From: Algoriphagus sp. AGSA1 | GTDB lineage: Bacteria > Bacteroidota > Bacteroidia > Cytophagales > Cyclobacteriaceae | Reading direction: 5' to 3' | NCBI RefSeq assembly: GCF_021390545.1 | Contig: NZ_JAJUWR010000008.1 | Location: forward strand, 1 to 64,000 | DNA: 64,000 nucleotides | In this document: positions 44,458 to 53,763 of the stretch, one piece after another | How the letters are laid out: each line of letters begins with the position of its first letter | How positions within the stretch are numbered: position 1 is the stretch's first letter | Translations under genes and position numbers: made by a program | The notes under the pieces: model-generated | The model's input: the letters and a program-made list of their open reading frames with translations, nothing else | What the model was told of the DNA's origin: nothing | The model's database searches: none

Positions 44458-45411
44458 ATGAAAAACTTAATTTTCAAGAACGGAGATAAAATTCCAATCA
44501 TTGGACTCGGTACATGGAAAAGTAAGCCGGGGGAAGTAAGTCAGGCAGTTTATTGGGCAATAGGGGCTGGGTATAGACATATAGATTGCGCTGCTGTGTA
44601 TCAAAATGAAAACGAAGTAGGTGAAGGCATCGCCAAAGCAATAGAAGAAGGTCTGGTAAAGCGGGAAGAGCTTTTTGTGACTTCCAAACTCTGGAACAAT
44701 TCCCATAAAAAAGAACAGGTTTTACCGGCGTTAAAACAATCTCTTTCCGATCTGAAGTTGGATTATGTGGACCTGTACCTTGTCCATTGGCCTATTGCCT
44801 TCAAAGCCGATGTTGGTTTTCCGAAAGGCAGGGAAGATTACTATACCTATGATGAAGTATCCTTAGGGGAAACTTGGGAAGCCATGCAGAACCTAAAGCA
44901 AAAAGGTCTTGCCAAACATATAGGCGTATCTAATTTCAATCAGAATAAATTAGAAGAACTCAACAAAGTAGGTGGTCAACAGCCGGAAATGAATCAGGTG
45001 GAAATGCAGCCATATCTTCCACAAGAGGCTTTGGTAGAGTATTGCCAGTCACATGGGATCTTATTGACTGCTTATTCTCCGCTGGGATCACCTGATTCCA
45101 GGGCAGAAAGACATAAAAATGACCCTCAATTACTTGTGGATCCAGTGGTGAGGGAGATTGCTGACAAGCATAAGGCAGGGATCGGCCAAATTCTCATTGC
45201 CTGGTCTATTGCAAGGGATATTGCTGTAATTCCAAAATCGGTGAACAAAGAAAGGATAATTGATAACCTGGCAGCCGCCAATATCAATCTGGATGATCAT
45301 GATATGATGGAACTACGAGATATAGGAATCACACATAGGTTTATAGACGGCTCTATATTCACAGGTGAGAACAGTCCCTACACTACCTCGGATCTTTTTG
45401 ATCAACCGTGA
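44458..45411 (+). CDS. Aldo/keto reductase
   Basis: The 317-residue NADPH-dependent aldo/keto reductase has a complete catalytic tetrad: Asp43 and Tyr48 in HIDCAAVYQNE, Lys77 in TSKLW and His110 in YLVHWP. The C-terminal cofactor loop IPKSVNKERIIDNL is also present. Sequence type is close to aldose reductase/alcohol dehydrogenase (AKR1/AKR4-like), so general carbonyl or aldose reduction is likely. It is a single gene with a terminator-like hairpin downstream. No particular substrate can be assigned. Confidence 0.9.
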   Translation: MKNLIFKNGDKIPIIGLGTWKSKPGEVSQAVYWAIGAGYRHIDCAAVYQNENEVGEGIAKAIEEGLVKREELFVTSKLWNNSHKKEQVLPALKQSLSDLKLDYVDLYLVHWPIAFKADVGFPKGREDYYTYDEVSLGETWEAMQNLKQKGLAKHIGVSNFNQNKLEELNKVGGQQPEMNQVEMQPYLPQEALVEYCQSHGILLTAYSPLGSPDSRAERHKNDPQLLVDPVVREIADKHKAGIGQILIAWSIARDIAVIPKSVNKERIIDNLAAANINLDDHDMMELRDIGITHRFIDGSIFTGENSPYTTSDLFDQP

Positions 45412-45433
45412 AATAGAAGCCAGAGAGCAAATA

Positions 45434-45476
45434 AAAAGGCTGTCCCACAAGAATAGAGGGGCAGCCTCTGGTTTTT
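45434..45476 (+). terminator. Terminator after the aldo/keto reductase gene
   Basis: AAAGGCTGTCCC and GGGGCAGCCTC form an imperfect stem (one bulge) with a loop of about 12 bases, followed by TGGTTTTT. Confidence 0.5.
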
Positions 45477-45560
45477 GCAGGAAAAGAGGACTGACTGATT
45501 CCCGATTTTCAGGTGCCTTATTAAACTTGGGTTCAACTAATTGCTGCTTACAGAATCTTT

Positions 45561-46181
45561 TCAACCTTCCTCCTCCAATGCTTCCAGAATATCCGCAAGT
45601 TCATCAAAGTCTTTCAACCCGGGTTTGATTTCTTCTCCTCCTGTCAAGGATATCCCATATAGATTAAGCTCGGAAATCAAGGTCTCTACATTGTCGGCTG
45701 TAATCCCTACTCCAAGGATGACTTTACAGTTTTCGCTGATAATCTTAATGGATTCCATATCCTTTTCATCAAGTTTTTCATGTGCGGACGTCACGTGAAA
45801 ATATATCCCAGACCCAGCAAGTTTTTCTGCCACTTCTACTTCTATACGCCTGACCTCTTCCAGCTCCATTTTGTAGATCAGGCCATAGCCCTTGCCTTCC
45901 AGTTCAGTTAAGGGTTCGATTCTGTCATGTTCTATCCATTTCACTGTGGGATAATTTTCCAGCGTCGCAAGTATATCGCCAGCCTCGTAGTTTTCAAATT
46001 CTCCGACAAAGTCCAATCCTGATACCCATCCAGTGATCTCGTTGAATTGGGTAGGGTTAATGTATTTTCCGGATTCTTTTTCTAAGGAAAAACCCAACAA
46101 ATCCACATACATTCCCGCGCAGTATCTTGCATCAGAGAGATTGGTGATACCGCTTATTTTTACAAAAGTGCTTAAAGACAT
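45561..46181 (-). CDS. TrpF-like (phosphoribosylanthranilate isomerase-related) protein lacking the catalytic Cys
   Basis: The 206-residue protein is related to TrpF along its length: VKISGITNLSDARYCAGM at the N-terminus (family VKICGIT) and SLTGGEEIKPGLKDFDELADIL near the C-terminus (family SSGVE..PGxKD). The catalytic Cys of the VKICGIT motif is Ser10 here. The active-site Asp region is not recognisable (YFHVTSAHEKLD stands in its place) and the GGTG phosphate loop is missing. No tryptophan genes are nearby. It is therefore unlikely to be a working isomerase and is best called a TrpF-like TIM-barrel protein of unknown role. Confidence 0.72.
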   Translation of the reverse strand: MSLSTFVKISGITNLSDARYCAGMYVDLLGFSLEKESGKYINPTQFNEITGWVSGLDFVGEFENYEAGDILATLENYPTVKWIEHDRIEPLTELEGKGYGLIYKMELEEVRRIEVEVAEKLAGSGIYFHVTSAHEKLDEKDMESIKIISENCKVILGVGITADNVETLISELNLYGISLTGGEEIKPGLKDFDELADILEALEEEG

Positions 46182-46308
46182 GATTCAAATTTTGAATCCG
46201 CTAAGTTAAACAGGATGATTGGGTAGAAAAATATTTCATGATCTGCCATAATGCTGTTTTACCTGTTTTTCAAGAAAATCCTAGTATTTTTAGTCATTGA
46301 AGGATTAT

Positions 46309-46968
46309 ATGAATAAAGCACTACGATTTGTTTTTACGATTCTGCTCGGACTTCTTATTTCCTGTGATCGGGAAATAGAGGAAAGCCAATTAGATTTGGG
46401 CTATGATTTTCAGCCTCTGGAAGTAGGGTTGTTTTGGTTGTATGAAGTGGATCAGACCATTCATTTTGGTGAAAATGATTCCGAGCAAACGCAGTTTTTT
46501 TACAGAGATAAGATCCGAGGTTTTTATACTAACGAAGCAGGGGAGCAGGTTTTTGTGGTGCAGCGTGACAAATCCTTCGATAGAATTGAATGGAGTCTAG
46601 CATTAGCCTATACGTGGATCAAGCGGGATTTCTCTTTGGTGAGAACCGTACAGAATCAAGCACTAGTCACATTGGTCTTCCCGCCTACAGACCAGGTGAT
46701 CTGGAATGGGAATGTGTATAGGGATACGGCGATGGATGAGTTTAGCCTGGAAAATTCAGGTGGCTTTGTCCTAGTGAATCAAGAGGACAGCGATGATGAG
46801 GTGACTTATCGGGATATTCGGTATGAGGTGTATGAAAAGGGGGTGGGAATGGTAGAAAAATATGACGAGGTGCTGACCTACTGCTCCAGAAATGACTGTT
46901 TGGGAGATAAATTAATTGACTCAGGATATAAAGTAGCCATGAAAATGATTGACCATGGGAAGGATTAA
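46309..46968 (+). CDS. Lipoprotein of unknown function
   Basis: From the ATG at 46309 the protein begins MNKALRFVFTILLGLLISCD, a lipoprotein signal with Cys19. A TTG 12 bp upstream is less likely. The mature part of about 200 residues is mostly beta-type sequence (YDFQPLEVGLFWLYEVDQTIHFGE, GFYTNEAGEQVFVVQRDKSF) and ends with two Cys (CSRNDC). I recognise no domain with confidence. The C-terminal coding region overlaps the start of the secreted subtilase gene by 20 bp, so the two are translated from one mRNA and may act together. Confidence 0.75.
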   Translation: MNKALRFVFTILLGLLISCDREIEESQLDLGYDFQPLEVGLFWLYEVDQTIHFGENDSEQTQFFYRDKIRGFYTNEAGEQVFVVQRDKSFDRIEWSLALAYTWIKRDFSLVRTVQNQALVTLVFPPTDQVIWNGNVYRDTAMDEFSLENSGGFVLVNQEDSDDEVTYRDIRYEVYEKGVGMVEKYDEVLTYCSRNDCLGDKLIDSGYKVAMKMIDHGKD

Positions 46969-48616
46969 ACTACTGATCTGCCTGCTTATATGGACTTCTA
47001 TGGTCGAACTTGCCGCACAGGATCGTTATGCGGTGTTTTATAAGTTTAAGCCTCAGGTGAATTTTTCACTCGATCATCCCGAAGATTTCCTAAGCCAGAA
47101 ATCGCTGGCCCGTAGAACTAGGGAAGGGGTCGTCGCAGACAGCCTGGATCTTCCTGTGGCGCAGAAATATGTGGACGAAGTAGATCAAAAGTCCCATTAT
47201 ATACTTTATTCCAGCAAGTGGTTCAATGCAACGATTGTAGTCACAGACGCAGAGCGTGTGAAAGAAATTCTAGCTTTCCCCTTTGTGGATAGAGTGGAAC
47301 TGGTAGGGCATGGTTTTATCCCAAATCCCAATGCAAGAACCGGGAAAACGATATACGATTCGGCGAGGAATAAATTCTGCCCACCCACTTCAGAAAGTGC
47401 CCGTTTATTGGCTACTAATGAAGAGGTGTACGATTTTCAGAATAATCTACTCGCAATAGATAAAATGCATGAGGAAGGATACACAGGGAAAGGAGTGACC
47501 ATTGCAGTGTTTGACGCAGGCTTTCCGGGTGCCGATGTAGCCAGTCCTCTAGTGCATTTACAAGGCAGCGGACAGATTATCGGAACCAGGGATTTTGTGC
47601 GTCCATGGAATCAAAATGTGTATTCTGACAATCAGCATGGAACCAATGTGCTTTCCCTGATTGCTTCAAACGAGGCAGGAAAGCTTGTGGCGGGGGCACC
47701 GGACGCCAATTATATATTAGCGATGACTGAGGAGGTAGCCACTGAGTATTGGGTGGAGGAATACAATTGGGTACGTGCAGCTGAGTATGCGGATAGTTTG
47801 GGGGCTGATATAATTAATAGCTCGTTAGGATATTTGGATTTCGATGATCCGGAGATGACCTACACTTTGGATGATCTGGATGGTGAGACCACCATAATCG
47901 CCAGAGGGGCGACGATAGCGAGTAACAAGGGGATTTTGGTGATAAACAGTGCAGGCAATTATGGTTCTTCAGAATCCTCGTTGAGTTCTCCATCGGATGC
48001 CAAAGGGATTTTGGCCATAGGTTCGGTGACCAGGGATCTGAGTGTCTCAGGTTTTAGTTCCCGTGGTCCTACAGGAGACGGAAGGATAAAGCCTGACTTG
48101 GCAGCTTTCGGAAGCGGAACGGCTTTGATCCGTGCCAATGGCCAGGTGGGCTATTCCAACGGCACTTCCTTCTCAGCACCGCAGATTGCCGCTTTGGCAG
48201 CTGGGCTGTGGGAAGCGAAGCCGGAATGGACTAAGGATAAGCTTGTAGAGAGTCTATTGAACAGCGGCACACAAGCGGATGATCCAGACAACCTCTTGGG
48301 GTATGGGATTCCTAATTTCTTCGACGCATTATATGGAGAGATACTTAATGTAGATGGAAATGAGAAAGCTGTGGAATGGAAAGTTTATCCAAATCCTTTG
48401 CCAGGAGATGAGCTTCAAATATATTTTGGGAATAGTTTACATGCTGATTTCACGCTTATTGACTTGAATGGACGTATTTTGGAGCATAAATCGCTGGAAA
48501 GACCCAGCGTCAAAGAACCTTTCAGCATTCTATTGGAAGGGGTGAAGTCAGGGTTTTATATAATCCAATTGCAGGAGGGGGCCTTGATCAAACAAAGTAA
48601 AATAGTAAGGCAGTAG
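46949..48616 (+). CDS. Secreted subtilisin-like (S8) serine protease with type IX sorting domain
   Basis: The 555-residue protein has a signal peptide (to about 23, VELAAQ), a propeptide region (about 25-165), and an S8 catalytic domain: Asp189 in IAVFDAGFPG, His230 in DNQHGTNVLS, and Ser at about 407 in NGTSFSAPQIAALAAG, with oxyanion Asn in NSAGNYG. A C-terminal type A sorting domain (about 480-555; VYPNPLPGDELQIYF, GFYIIQLQEGALIKQSKIVRQ) sends it through the type IX system to the surface. It overlaps the lipoprotein gene upstream. Substrate is unknown. Confidence 0.92.
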   Translation: MTMGRIKLLICLLIWTSMVELAAQDRYAVFYKFKPQVNFSLDHPEDFLSQKSLARRTREGVVADSLDLPVAQKYVDEVDQKSHYILYSSKWFNATIVVTDAERVKEILAFPFVDRVELVGHGFIPNPNARTGKTIYDSARNKFCPPTSESARLLATNEEVYDFQNNLLAIDKMHEEGYTGKGVTIAVFDAGFPGADVASPLVHLQGSGQIIGTRDFVRPWNQNVYSDNQHGTNVLSLIASNEAGKLVAGAPDANYILAMTEEVATEYWVEEYNWVRAAEYADSLGADIINSSLGYLDFDDPEMTYTLDDLDGETTIIARGATIASNKGILVINSAGNYGSSESSLSSPSDAKGILAIGSVTRDLSVSGFSSRGPTGDGRIKPDLAAFGSGTALIRANGQVGYSNGTSFSAPQIAALAAGLWEAKPEWTKDKLVESLLNSGTQADDPDNLLGYGIPNFFDALYGEILNVDGNEKAVEWKVYPNPLPGDELQIYFGNSLHADFTLIDLNGRILEHKSLERPSVKEPFSILLEGVKSGFYIIQLQEGALIKQSKIVRQ

Positions 48617-48674
48617 AAGTAAAGTTGGGGACTTGGGATATTTTTAGCTTTTTTACATAAACAATCCATAACGC

Positions 48675-49334
48675 ATGTCACCATTAATAGCCCCTTCAAT
48701 CCTTGCGGCTGATTTTGCCAATATTCAGGAAGAAGTAGAAATGCTAAATGCCTCGCAAGCTGATTATATCCATGTAGATATAATGGATGGGGTTTTTGTA
48801 CCCAATATTTCTTTTGGATTGCCAGTAACAGAGGCGATTCATAGGCATGCAAAAAAGCCGCTGGATGTCCATCTGATGATCGTAAGCCCTGACAACTACT
48901 TGGAAGCCTTTAGAAATGCCGGTGCGGAAGTGATCTCTGTACACTACGAAGCTTGTACTCATTTGCATAGAACCTTGCAGGCAATCAGCAGCCTCGGAGC
49001 TAAAGCAGGTGTGGCAATAAATCCCCATACCCCTGTGGAATTATTGTCCGATGTCATAAATAATATAGATGTAGTTTGTGTGATGTCTGTGAATCCTGGT
49101 TTTGGAGGGCAAAAATTTATAGAAAACACCTATTCGAAAATTTCCCGTTTGAAGGATTTGATTTTGGCCAAAGACGCTGACACCAAAATTGAGATTGACG
49201 GAGGAGTAACTTTACATAATGCGCCTCAATTGGTTGCTTCTGGGGCTGATATATTAGTGGCAGGAAGTTTTGTGTTCAATTCTAAGGATCCTATAGAGAC
49301 TATCAGGGAATTAAAGGATGTCCGCTTGGTCTGA
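48675..49334 (+). CDS. rpe: Ribulose-phosphate 3-epimerase
   Basis: This 219-residue TIM-barrel enzyme interconverts D-ribulose 5-phosphate and D-xylulose 5-phosphate in the pentose phosphate pathway. Metal and catalytic motifs are complete: APSILAADFANI (Ser8), HVDIMDGVFVPNIS (His/Asp pair), DVHLMIVSPDNYLEAF, MSVNPGFGGQKFI and the phosphate-loop EIDGGVTLHNAPQLVASGADILVAGSFVF. Length and order are standard. It is 58 bp after the subtilase, with a weak terminator hairpin downstream. Confidence 0.97.
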   Translation: MSPLIAPSILAADFANIQEEVEMLNASQADYIHVDIMDGVFVPNISFGLPVTEAIHRHAKKPLDVHLMIVSPDNYLEAFRNAGAEVISVHYEACTHLHRTLQAISSLGAKAGVAINPHTPVELLSDVINNIDVVCVMSVNPGFGGQKFIENTYSKISRLKDLILAKDADTKIEIDGGVTLHNAPQLVASGADILVAGSFVFNSKDPIETIRELKDVRLV

Positions 49335-49370
49335 CAGCTCAGAACACCATTTATCATAAAATTCCTTAAA

Positions 49371-49410
49371 AAAAGCCAATAACCTTTGAATTTTTGGCTT
49401 TTGGTTTTTT
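49371..49410 (+). terminator. Weak terminator after rpe
   Basis: AAAAGCCAA (49371-49379) and TTGGCTTTT (49394-49402) pair around a 14-base loop, followed by GG and a run of T. Confidence 0.5.
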
Positions 49411-49446
49411 TATTGAGGATTATACAAAAATTAAATTACAAAGTTT

Positions 49447-49956
49447 ATGAAAAAAGTACTGCTTTTCGGAACGTTGTTCGCGTTTCTAGGACTTGCTGCT
49501 TACGCACAAGACGAGAACAAAGTCACAGATGAGGACTTGGTAAAATATGCAAGTATGGAGGTTCAATTCTATAATTTCCTAAATTCTAGAACTGAAAAGA
49601 TGAAATCAATGATCCAGGAAAATGAAATTTTCCAAGGTGGTGCTAGATATAATGAGATAAAAGCCGCTTGGGGTGACGAAGCTAAAATGACTGAAGCTAA
49701 GGTGACTGAAGAAGAAAAAGCAGCTTTTGAGGAAATCCAAGCTTTCCAAAATTCCCAACAGGAAGTTTTGAAAGAATATAAAACCGAGTTGATTATGGAC
49801 GAGGAAGTTTTGGGAGCGGGGACTTACAATAAGGTATTGGCAGCGACCAAAGAGGATCCTTCAATAAAAGAAAAGCTGGACAGCTTGATAGCTGAAATGA
49901 AGGCAAAGCAGGAAGCGGAGAAAGGCGATACCGAGGATCCTACAGACGGAAAATAG
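49447..49956 (+). CDS. Secreted helical protein of unknown function
   Basis: The 169-residue protein has a signal peptide (MKKVLLFGTLFAFLGLAAYA, cleaved near AQD). The mature region is highly charged and probably alpha-helical, rich in Glu, Lys and Ala (EEEKAAFEEIQAFQNSQQEVL), with an acidic-proline tail (GDTEDPTDGK). I recognise no established domain, although the pattern is like small periplasmic helical proteins. It ends with a strong terminator and stands alone. Confidence 0.72.
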   Translation: MKKVLLFGTLFAFLGLAAYAQDENKVTDEDLVKYASMEVQFYNFLNSRTEKMKSMIQENEIFQGGARYNEIKAAWGDEAKMTEAKVTEEEKAAFEEIQAFQNSQQEVLKEYKTELIMDEEVLGAGTYNKVLAATKEDPSIKEKLDSLIAEMKAKQEAEKGDTEDPTDGK

Positions 49957-49980
49957 GATTTTATTCATCTTAATATCATG

Positions 49981-50010
49981 ATGCCTCCCAATCGGGAGGC
50001 ATTTTTTTTT
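49981..50010 (+). terminator. Intrinsic terminator
   Basis: ATGCCTCCC (49981-49989) and GGGAGGCAT (49994-50002) form a perfect stem around AATC, with eight T after it. Confidence 0.88.
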
Positions 50011-50050
50011 AATTTCACACCAAGAGTATCAAGACATCGTTTAGATAAGT

Positions 50051-51076
50051 ATGAATTTCAAAAATATAGCCTGCTCATTTCTATGTTACTTTATCGGTGT
50101 TTTGGCGGTTTCGGCCCAGAACGAAGACATATTTGGTATATCAGATAAGGCCAAAAGCCCAAAGAGCGAGTCTGGACTGGGAAATGTTGCCAGAAATGTG
50201 TTGGAGATGTTCAGCTTGGAGCTTTCCGGTGGGGGTGCCTATCAGCAGTTTAACACAAGCTTTTATTCGGCCAATCCAGGATTATATCCTTTCACACGAG
50301 TTCAGAACCTAGAGGGAGACCCACTGGATATCTCTGAAGAAAACCCATTGGAAATGAAAGGCGGAGACTGGGTGTTCCCCAATTGGAATGGTGGGGTGAG
50401 GATAAACCTTTTTAACCTACTGACTATTGGGGGTGGTTTCGGTCAGGAGTGGGGTAATCTGTCACCTATGCGAGGTGGAGATTATCAGTTTGACTTTGAG
50501 GGAGCGAGCTATCAGGTGGATAAGCTTTACGGAACTGTAGGATTGGTGCTCTATGATGCAAATAGGAGACGCTCATTTCTTAATTGGCGCTATAGACATT
50601 ACTCATCATCCAATTATTACATGCAATCCGAGTTAAGACAAAGGGCCAGACAGAACTATCCTTGGAGATTTATCCTCGAAGCAGAGTTTGGTACGTTGAA
50701 TCTCAAAAAAACCTATGATGCCTCATTGGACCAAGGGCCGGAGCCCTACCAATCAAGGCTAGCTGTATCAGACAAGAACTATTATGGATTGGGATTAAGG
50801 ATAGAACGTGATTTTTCCGATTACACGAAAGTGTTTGTGAAAGGGGGGGCGGATTTTCGAAGCTTTACCTATGCGGCATCTGATTTTTCGGAGTTCCAGG
50901 AATTAAATCAACAAGTCTATGCCATGCAAGTGGGATTGGCTGTTCGGTTCCCTGGTACCAAGCGTTGCAAAATCGCTGGCTGCGGTGTAGTAATGAAGCA
51001 CATGCACAACGGAGTCGAGTATAGAGGCAGCGGAATTTTCAATTTCCAGGATAGGAAAATAGGACAATGGTATTAA
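50051..51076 (+). CDS. Secreted, probably outer-membrane beta-barrel protein
   Basis: The 341-residue protein has a signal peptide (MNFKNIACSFLCYFIGVLAVSAQ). The rest is a long series of alternating aromatic/hydrophobic strands (LTIGGGFGQEWGNLSP, LYGTVGLVLYDANRRRSFLNWRYRHYSSSNYY, YYGLGLRIERDFSDYTKVFVKGGADF) with glycine-rich turns, which suggests a barrel of roughly a dozen strands. I cannot assign a family. The C-terminal part has two Cys (KRCKIAGCG) and ends GQWY. It is in front of gyrA (96 bp) but may have a separate transcript. Confidence 0.7.
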   Translation: MNFKNIACSFLCYFIGVLAVSAQNEDIFGISDKAKSPKSESGLGNVARNVLEMFSLELSGGGAYQQFNTSFYSANPGLYPFTRVQNLEGDPLDISEENPLEMKGGDWVFPNWNGGVRINLFNLLTIGGGFGQEWGNLSPMRGGDYQFDFEGASYQVDKLYGTVGLVLYDANRRRSFLNWRYRHYSSSNYYMQSELRQRARQNYPWRFILEAEFGTLNLKKTYDASLDQGPEPYQSRLAVSDKNYYGLGLRIERDFSDYTKVFVKGGADFRSFTYAASDFSEFQELNQQVYAMQVGLAVRFPGTKRCKIAGCGVVMKHMHNGVEYRGSGIFNFQDRKIGQWY

Positions 51077-51134
51077 TGTTCTGAATATACACTTTGGTGT
51101 TTGTAATCTCTTTTCAAAACCAGTCGGTTTTTAC

Positions 51135-51142
51135 TATCTTGC
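51135..51142 (+). promoter_or_regulatory. Candidate -7 box of gyrA
   Basis: TATCTTGC resembles the Bacteroidota -7 box (TAnnTTTG) with one mismatch and lies 31 bp before the gyrA start. A matching -33 element at the usual spacing is not seen. Confidence 0.35.
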
Positions 51143-51172
51143 AGCCTTAATCGACCCCGTGAATAGCATTAT

Positions 51173-53737
51173 ATGGCTCAAGGAGAAAACGAGAACATCA
51201 TACCCATTAACATTGAAGAGGAAATGCGTGGTGCCTACATCGATTATTCGATGTCGGTCATTGTTTCAAGAGCGCTTCCTGATGTCCGTGACGGACTGAA
51301 ACCAGTACACCGCAGAATCCTTTTCGGTATGCAGGAACTGGGAGTATTACATAACAAACCTTATAAGAAATCTGCCAGAATTGTCGGTGAGGTACTTGGT
51401 AAGTATCACCCACATGGTGATTCTGCCGTGTACGAAACTATGGTCCGTATGGCGCAACCCTGGTCTCTAAGATATCCTTTGGTGGATGGACAGGGTAACT
51501 TCGGTTCTGTGGATGGGGATAATCCCGCGGCGATGCGTTATACTGAAGCCAGACTGAAACGGATTGCTGAGGAGCTTTTGGTGGATATCAACAAGGAGAC
51601 AGTTGATTTCCAGTTCAATTTTGACGACTCCCTCAAGGAACCAATAGTATTACCTGCTAAAATACCGGCACTCCTGTTGAATGGAGCTTCTGGTATAGCA
51701 GTAGGCATGGCGACAAATATGGCTCCTCATAACCTAGGAGAGGTCATCGATGGGATCATTGCCTATATAGACAACAATGAGATCACTATTGCTGAGTTGA
51801 TGGAGCATATTATTGCTCCGGATTTTCCGACGGGTGGTATTATCTACGGTTACAATGGAGTGAAGGCTGCCTTTGAAACCGGCCGTGGTAGAGTAGTGAT
51901 GCGTGGGAAAGCCAACGTGGAAACAAAAGAGGGCGGAAATAAGGAGATGATTGTCATCACTGAGATTCCTTATTTAGTGAACAAGGCGAACATGGTGGAG
52001 AAAACCGCCGCTTTGATCAACGAAAAGAAAATTGATGGGATCTCCGCCATCCGGGATGAATCTGACCGATCAGGAATGCGGATCGTCTATGAATTGAAGC
52101 GGGATGCCATCTCCAGTGTCATCCTCAATAACCTTTATAAACACACTCAGTTACAGACTTCATTTTCAGTGAACAACGTAGCTCTGGTGAAAGGCAGACC
52201 TCAGACCCTGAATCTGAAGGACATGATCGTCCATTATGTCAATCACCGTCATGAGGTGGTGATCCGCAGGACAGAATATGAACTGAGAGAAGCAGAGAAG
52301 AGAGCCCATATTCTACAGGGGTACCTGATTGCCCTAGACCATCTGGATGAGGTCATTTCCTTGATCAGAAACTCAGCAGATCCAGAAACTGCCAGGAATG
52401 GTTTGATGGAAAAATTTGATCTGAGTGAAATCCAGGCCAGGGCCATCCTCGATATGAGGTTGCAGCGGCTGACCGGAATGGAACGTGACAAGATCATCAA
52501 TGAGTATAAGGAGATCATGGCCTTGATCGAAGAGCTCAAGGAAATCCTGGCCAACGAGGACAGAAGAATGGAGATCATCAAAGAGGAGCTTACAGAAATG
52601 AAGACCCGCTACGCTGATGACCGCAGAACTGAGATAGAGCATAATGCCGAGGATTTTAGTTATGAGGATATGATCCCAAATGAGGAAGTGATCATTACCG
52701 TTTCCCATGAAGGATATGTGAAGCGCACCGCGCTTACGGAATACAAGACTCAGGGGAGGGGAGGAGTAGGATCCAGAGGTGTAAGCACCAAGCAGGATGA
52801 TTTTACGGAATATTTATTCACGGCTTCCACACATAATTACCTGCTGATATTCACTGATAAAGGGAAATTATTCTGGCTAAAAACCTATGCTATCCCCGAA
52901 GGCTCAAAGACCTCCAAAGGAAGACCTATACAAAACCTGATCAGTATTGAGCAGGATGATAGAATCCGCTCCATCATCCAAGTGGCGGATCTGAACGATC
53001 AGGACTATCTGAACAATCACTTTCTAGTGATGGTGACCAAGCAGGGAATTATCAAAAAGACTACACTAGAGCAATATAGCCGCCCAAGAACAAATGGTAT
53101 CATCGCATTGAATATCCGTGAGGATGATCAGTTGGTCAATGTGGAAATGACAAACGGCAGTCAGCATATCGTCATTGCGGCCAAATCCGGTAGAGCTATT
53201 CACTTCAATGAATCGGCAGTACGGCCAATGGGACGTACCGCCACGGGTGTACGGGCTATCAGGCTAAATGATGAAAAGGATTATGTGATTGGCATGGTAT
53301 GTGCGTCTAAGGAGGATGCAACGTTGCTGGTTGTTTCTGAAAGGGGTTATGGTAAGCGCTCCAATCTTGATGAATATAGGATCACCAATCGTGGCGGGAA
53401 AGGTGTGAAAGCAATGAGCGTCACAGAGAAAACAGGGCCCTTAGTCGCAATAAAAGAGGTAGTGGAATCGGATGATTTGATGATTATTAACAAATCGGGT
53501 ATTACCATTCGAATTTCTGTGGATGGACTTCGTGTAATGGGAAGGGCTACTCAAGGAGTTCGCTTGATTAAAATCGGAGAAAATGACGAGATTTCGTCCG
53601 TAGAGAAAATCTCAAAAGATGAAGAGGTGGAAGCTATAGTTGATGCTGCCCTTTCAGAAGAAGAAAACACAACTGAATCACCATCAAATGAGGAGTCTGA
53701 TAATGCTTCAGATGAATCAACAGAAATAAACGAATAA
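51173..53737 (+). CDS. gyrA: DNA gyrase subunit A
   Basis: The 854-residue subunit breaks and rejoins DNA during supercoiling. The N-terminal domain has the quinolone-determining region [18 protein letters not shown] with Ser84 and Glu88 (E. coli Ser83/Asp87 positions) and the catalytic tyrosine at Tyr123 in [10 protein letters not shown]. The coiled-coil tower and C-gate follow (to about 505), then a beta-pinwheel C-terminal domain (about 515-825) with the GyrA-box sequence [11 protein letters not shown] (near 530), which separates gyrase from topoisomerase IV ParC. An acidic tail of about 30 residues follows ([19 protein letters not shown]). The C-terminus ends 26 bp before the TPR gene. 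Confidence 0.97.
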   Translation: MAQGENENIIPINIEEEMRGAYIDYSMSVIVSRALPDVRDGLKPVHRRILFGMQELGVLHNKPYKKSARIVGEVLGKYHPHGDSAVYETMVRMAQPWSLRYPLVDGQGNFGSVDGDNPAAMRYTEARLKRIAEELLVDINKETVDFQFNFDDSLKEPIVLPAKIPALLLNGASGIAVGMATNMAPHNLGEVIDGIIAYIDNNEITIAELMEHIIAPDFPTGGIIYGYNGVKAAFETGRGRVVMRGKANVETKEGGNKEMIVITEIPYLVNKANMVEKTAALINEKKIDGISAIRDESDRSGMRIVYELKRDAISSVILNNLYKHTQLQTSFSVNNVALVKGRPQTLNLKDMIVHYVNHRHEVVIRRTEYELREAEKRAHILQGYLIALDHLDEVISLIRNSADPETARNGLMEKFDLSEIQARAILDMRLQRLTGMERDKIINEYKEIMALIEELKEILANEDRRMEIIKEELTEMKTRYADDRRTEIEHNAEDFSYEDMIPNEEVIITVSHEGYVKRTALTEYKTQGRGGVGSRGVSTKQDDFTEYLFTASTHNYLLIFTDKGKLFWLKTYAIPEGSKTSKGRPIQNLISIEQDDRIRSIIQVADLNDQDYLNNHFLVMVTKQGIIKKTTLEQYSRPRTNGIIALNIREDDQLVNVEMTNGSQHIVIAAKSGRAIHFNESAVRPMGRTATGVRAIRLNDEKDYVIGMVCASKEDATLLVVSERGYGKRSNLDEYRITNRGGKGVKAMSVTEKTGPLVAIKEVVESDDLMIINKSGITIRISVDGLRVMGRATQGVRLIKIGENDEISSVEKISKDEEVEAIVDAALSEEENTTESPSNEESDNASDESTEINE

Positions 53738-53763
53738 CCAACCAAACAAGAAAATACGCTAAA

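Noticed and set aside
45561..46181. Naming the TrpF-like gene trpF
   Set aside because: The catalytic Cys and the phosphate-binding loop are not present and no other tryptophan genes are near.
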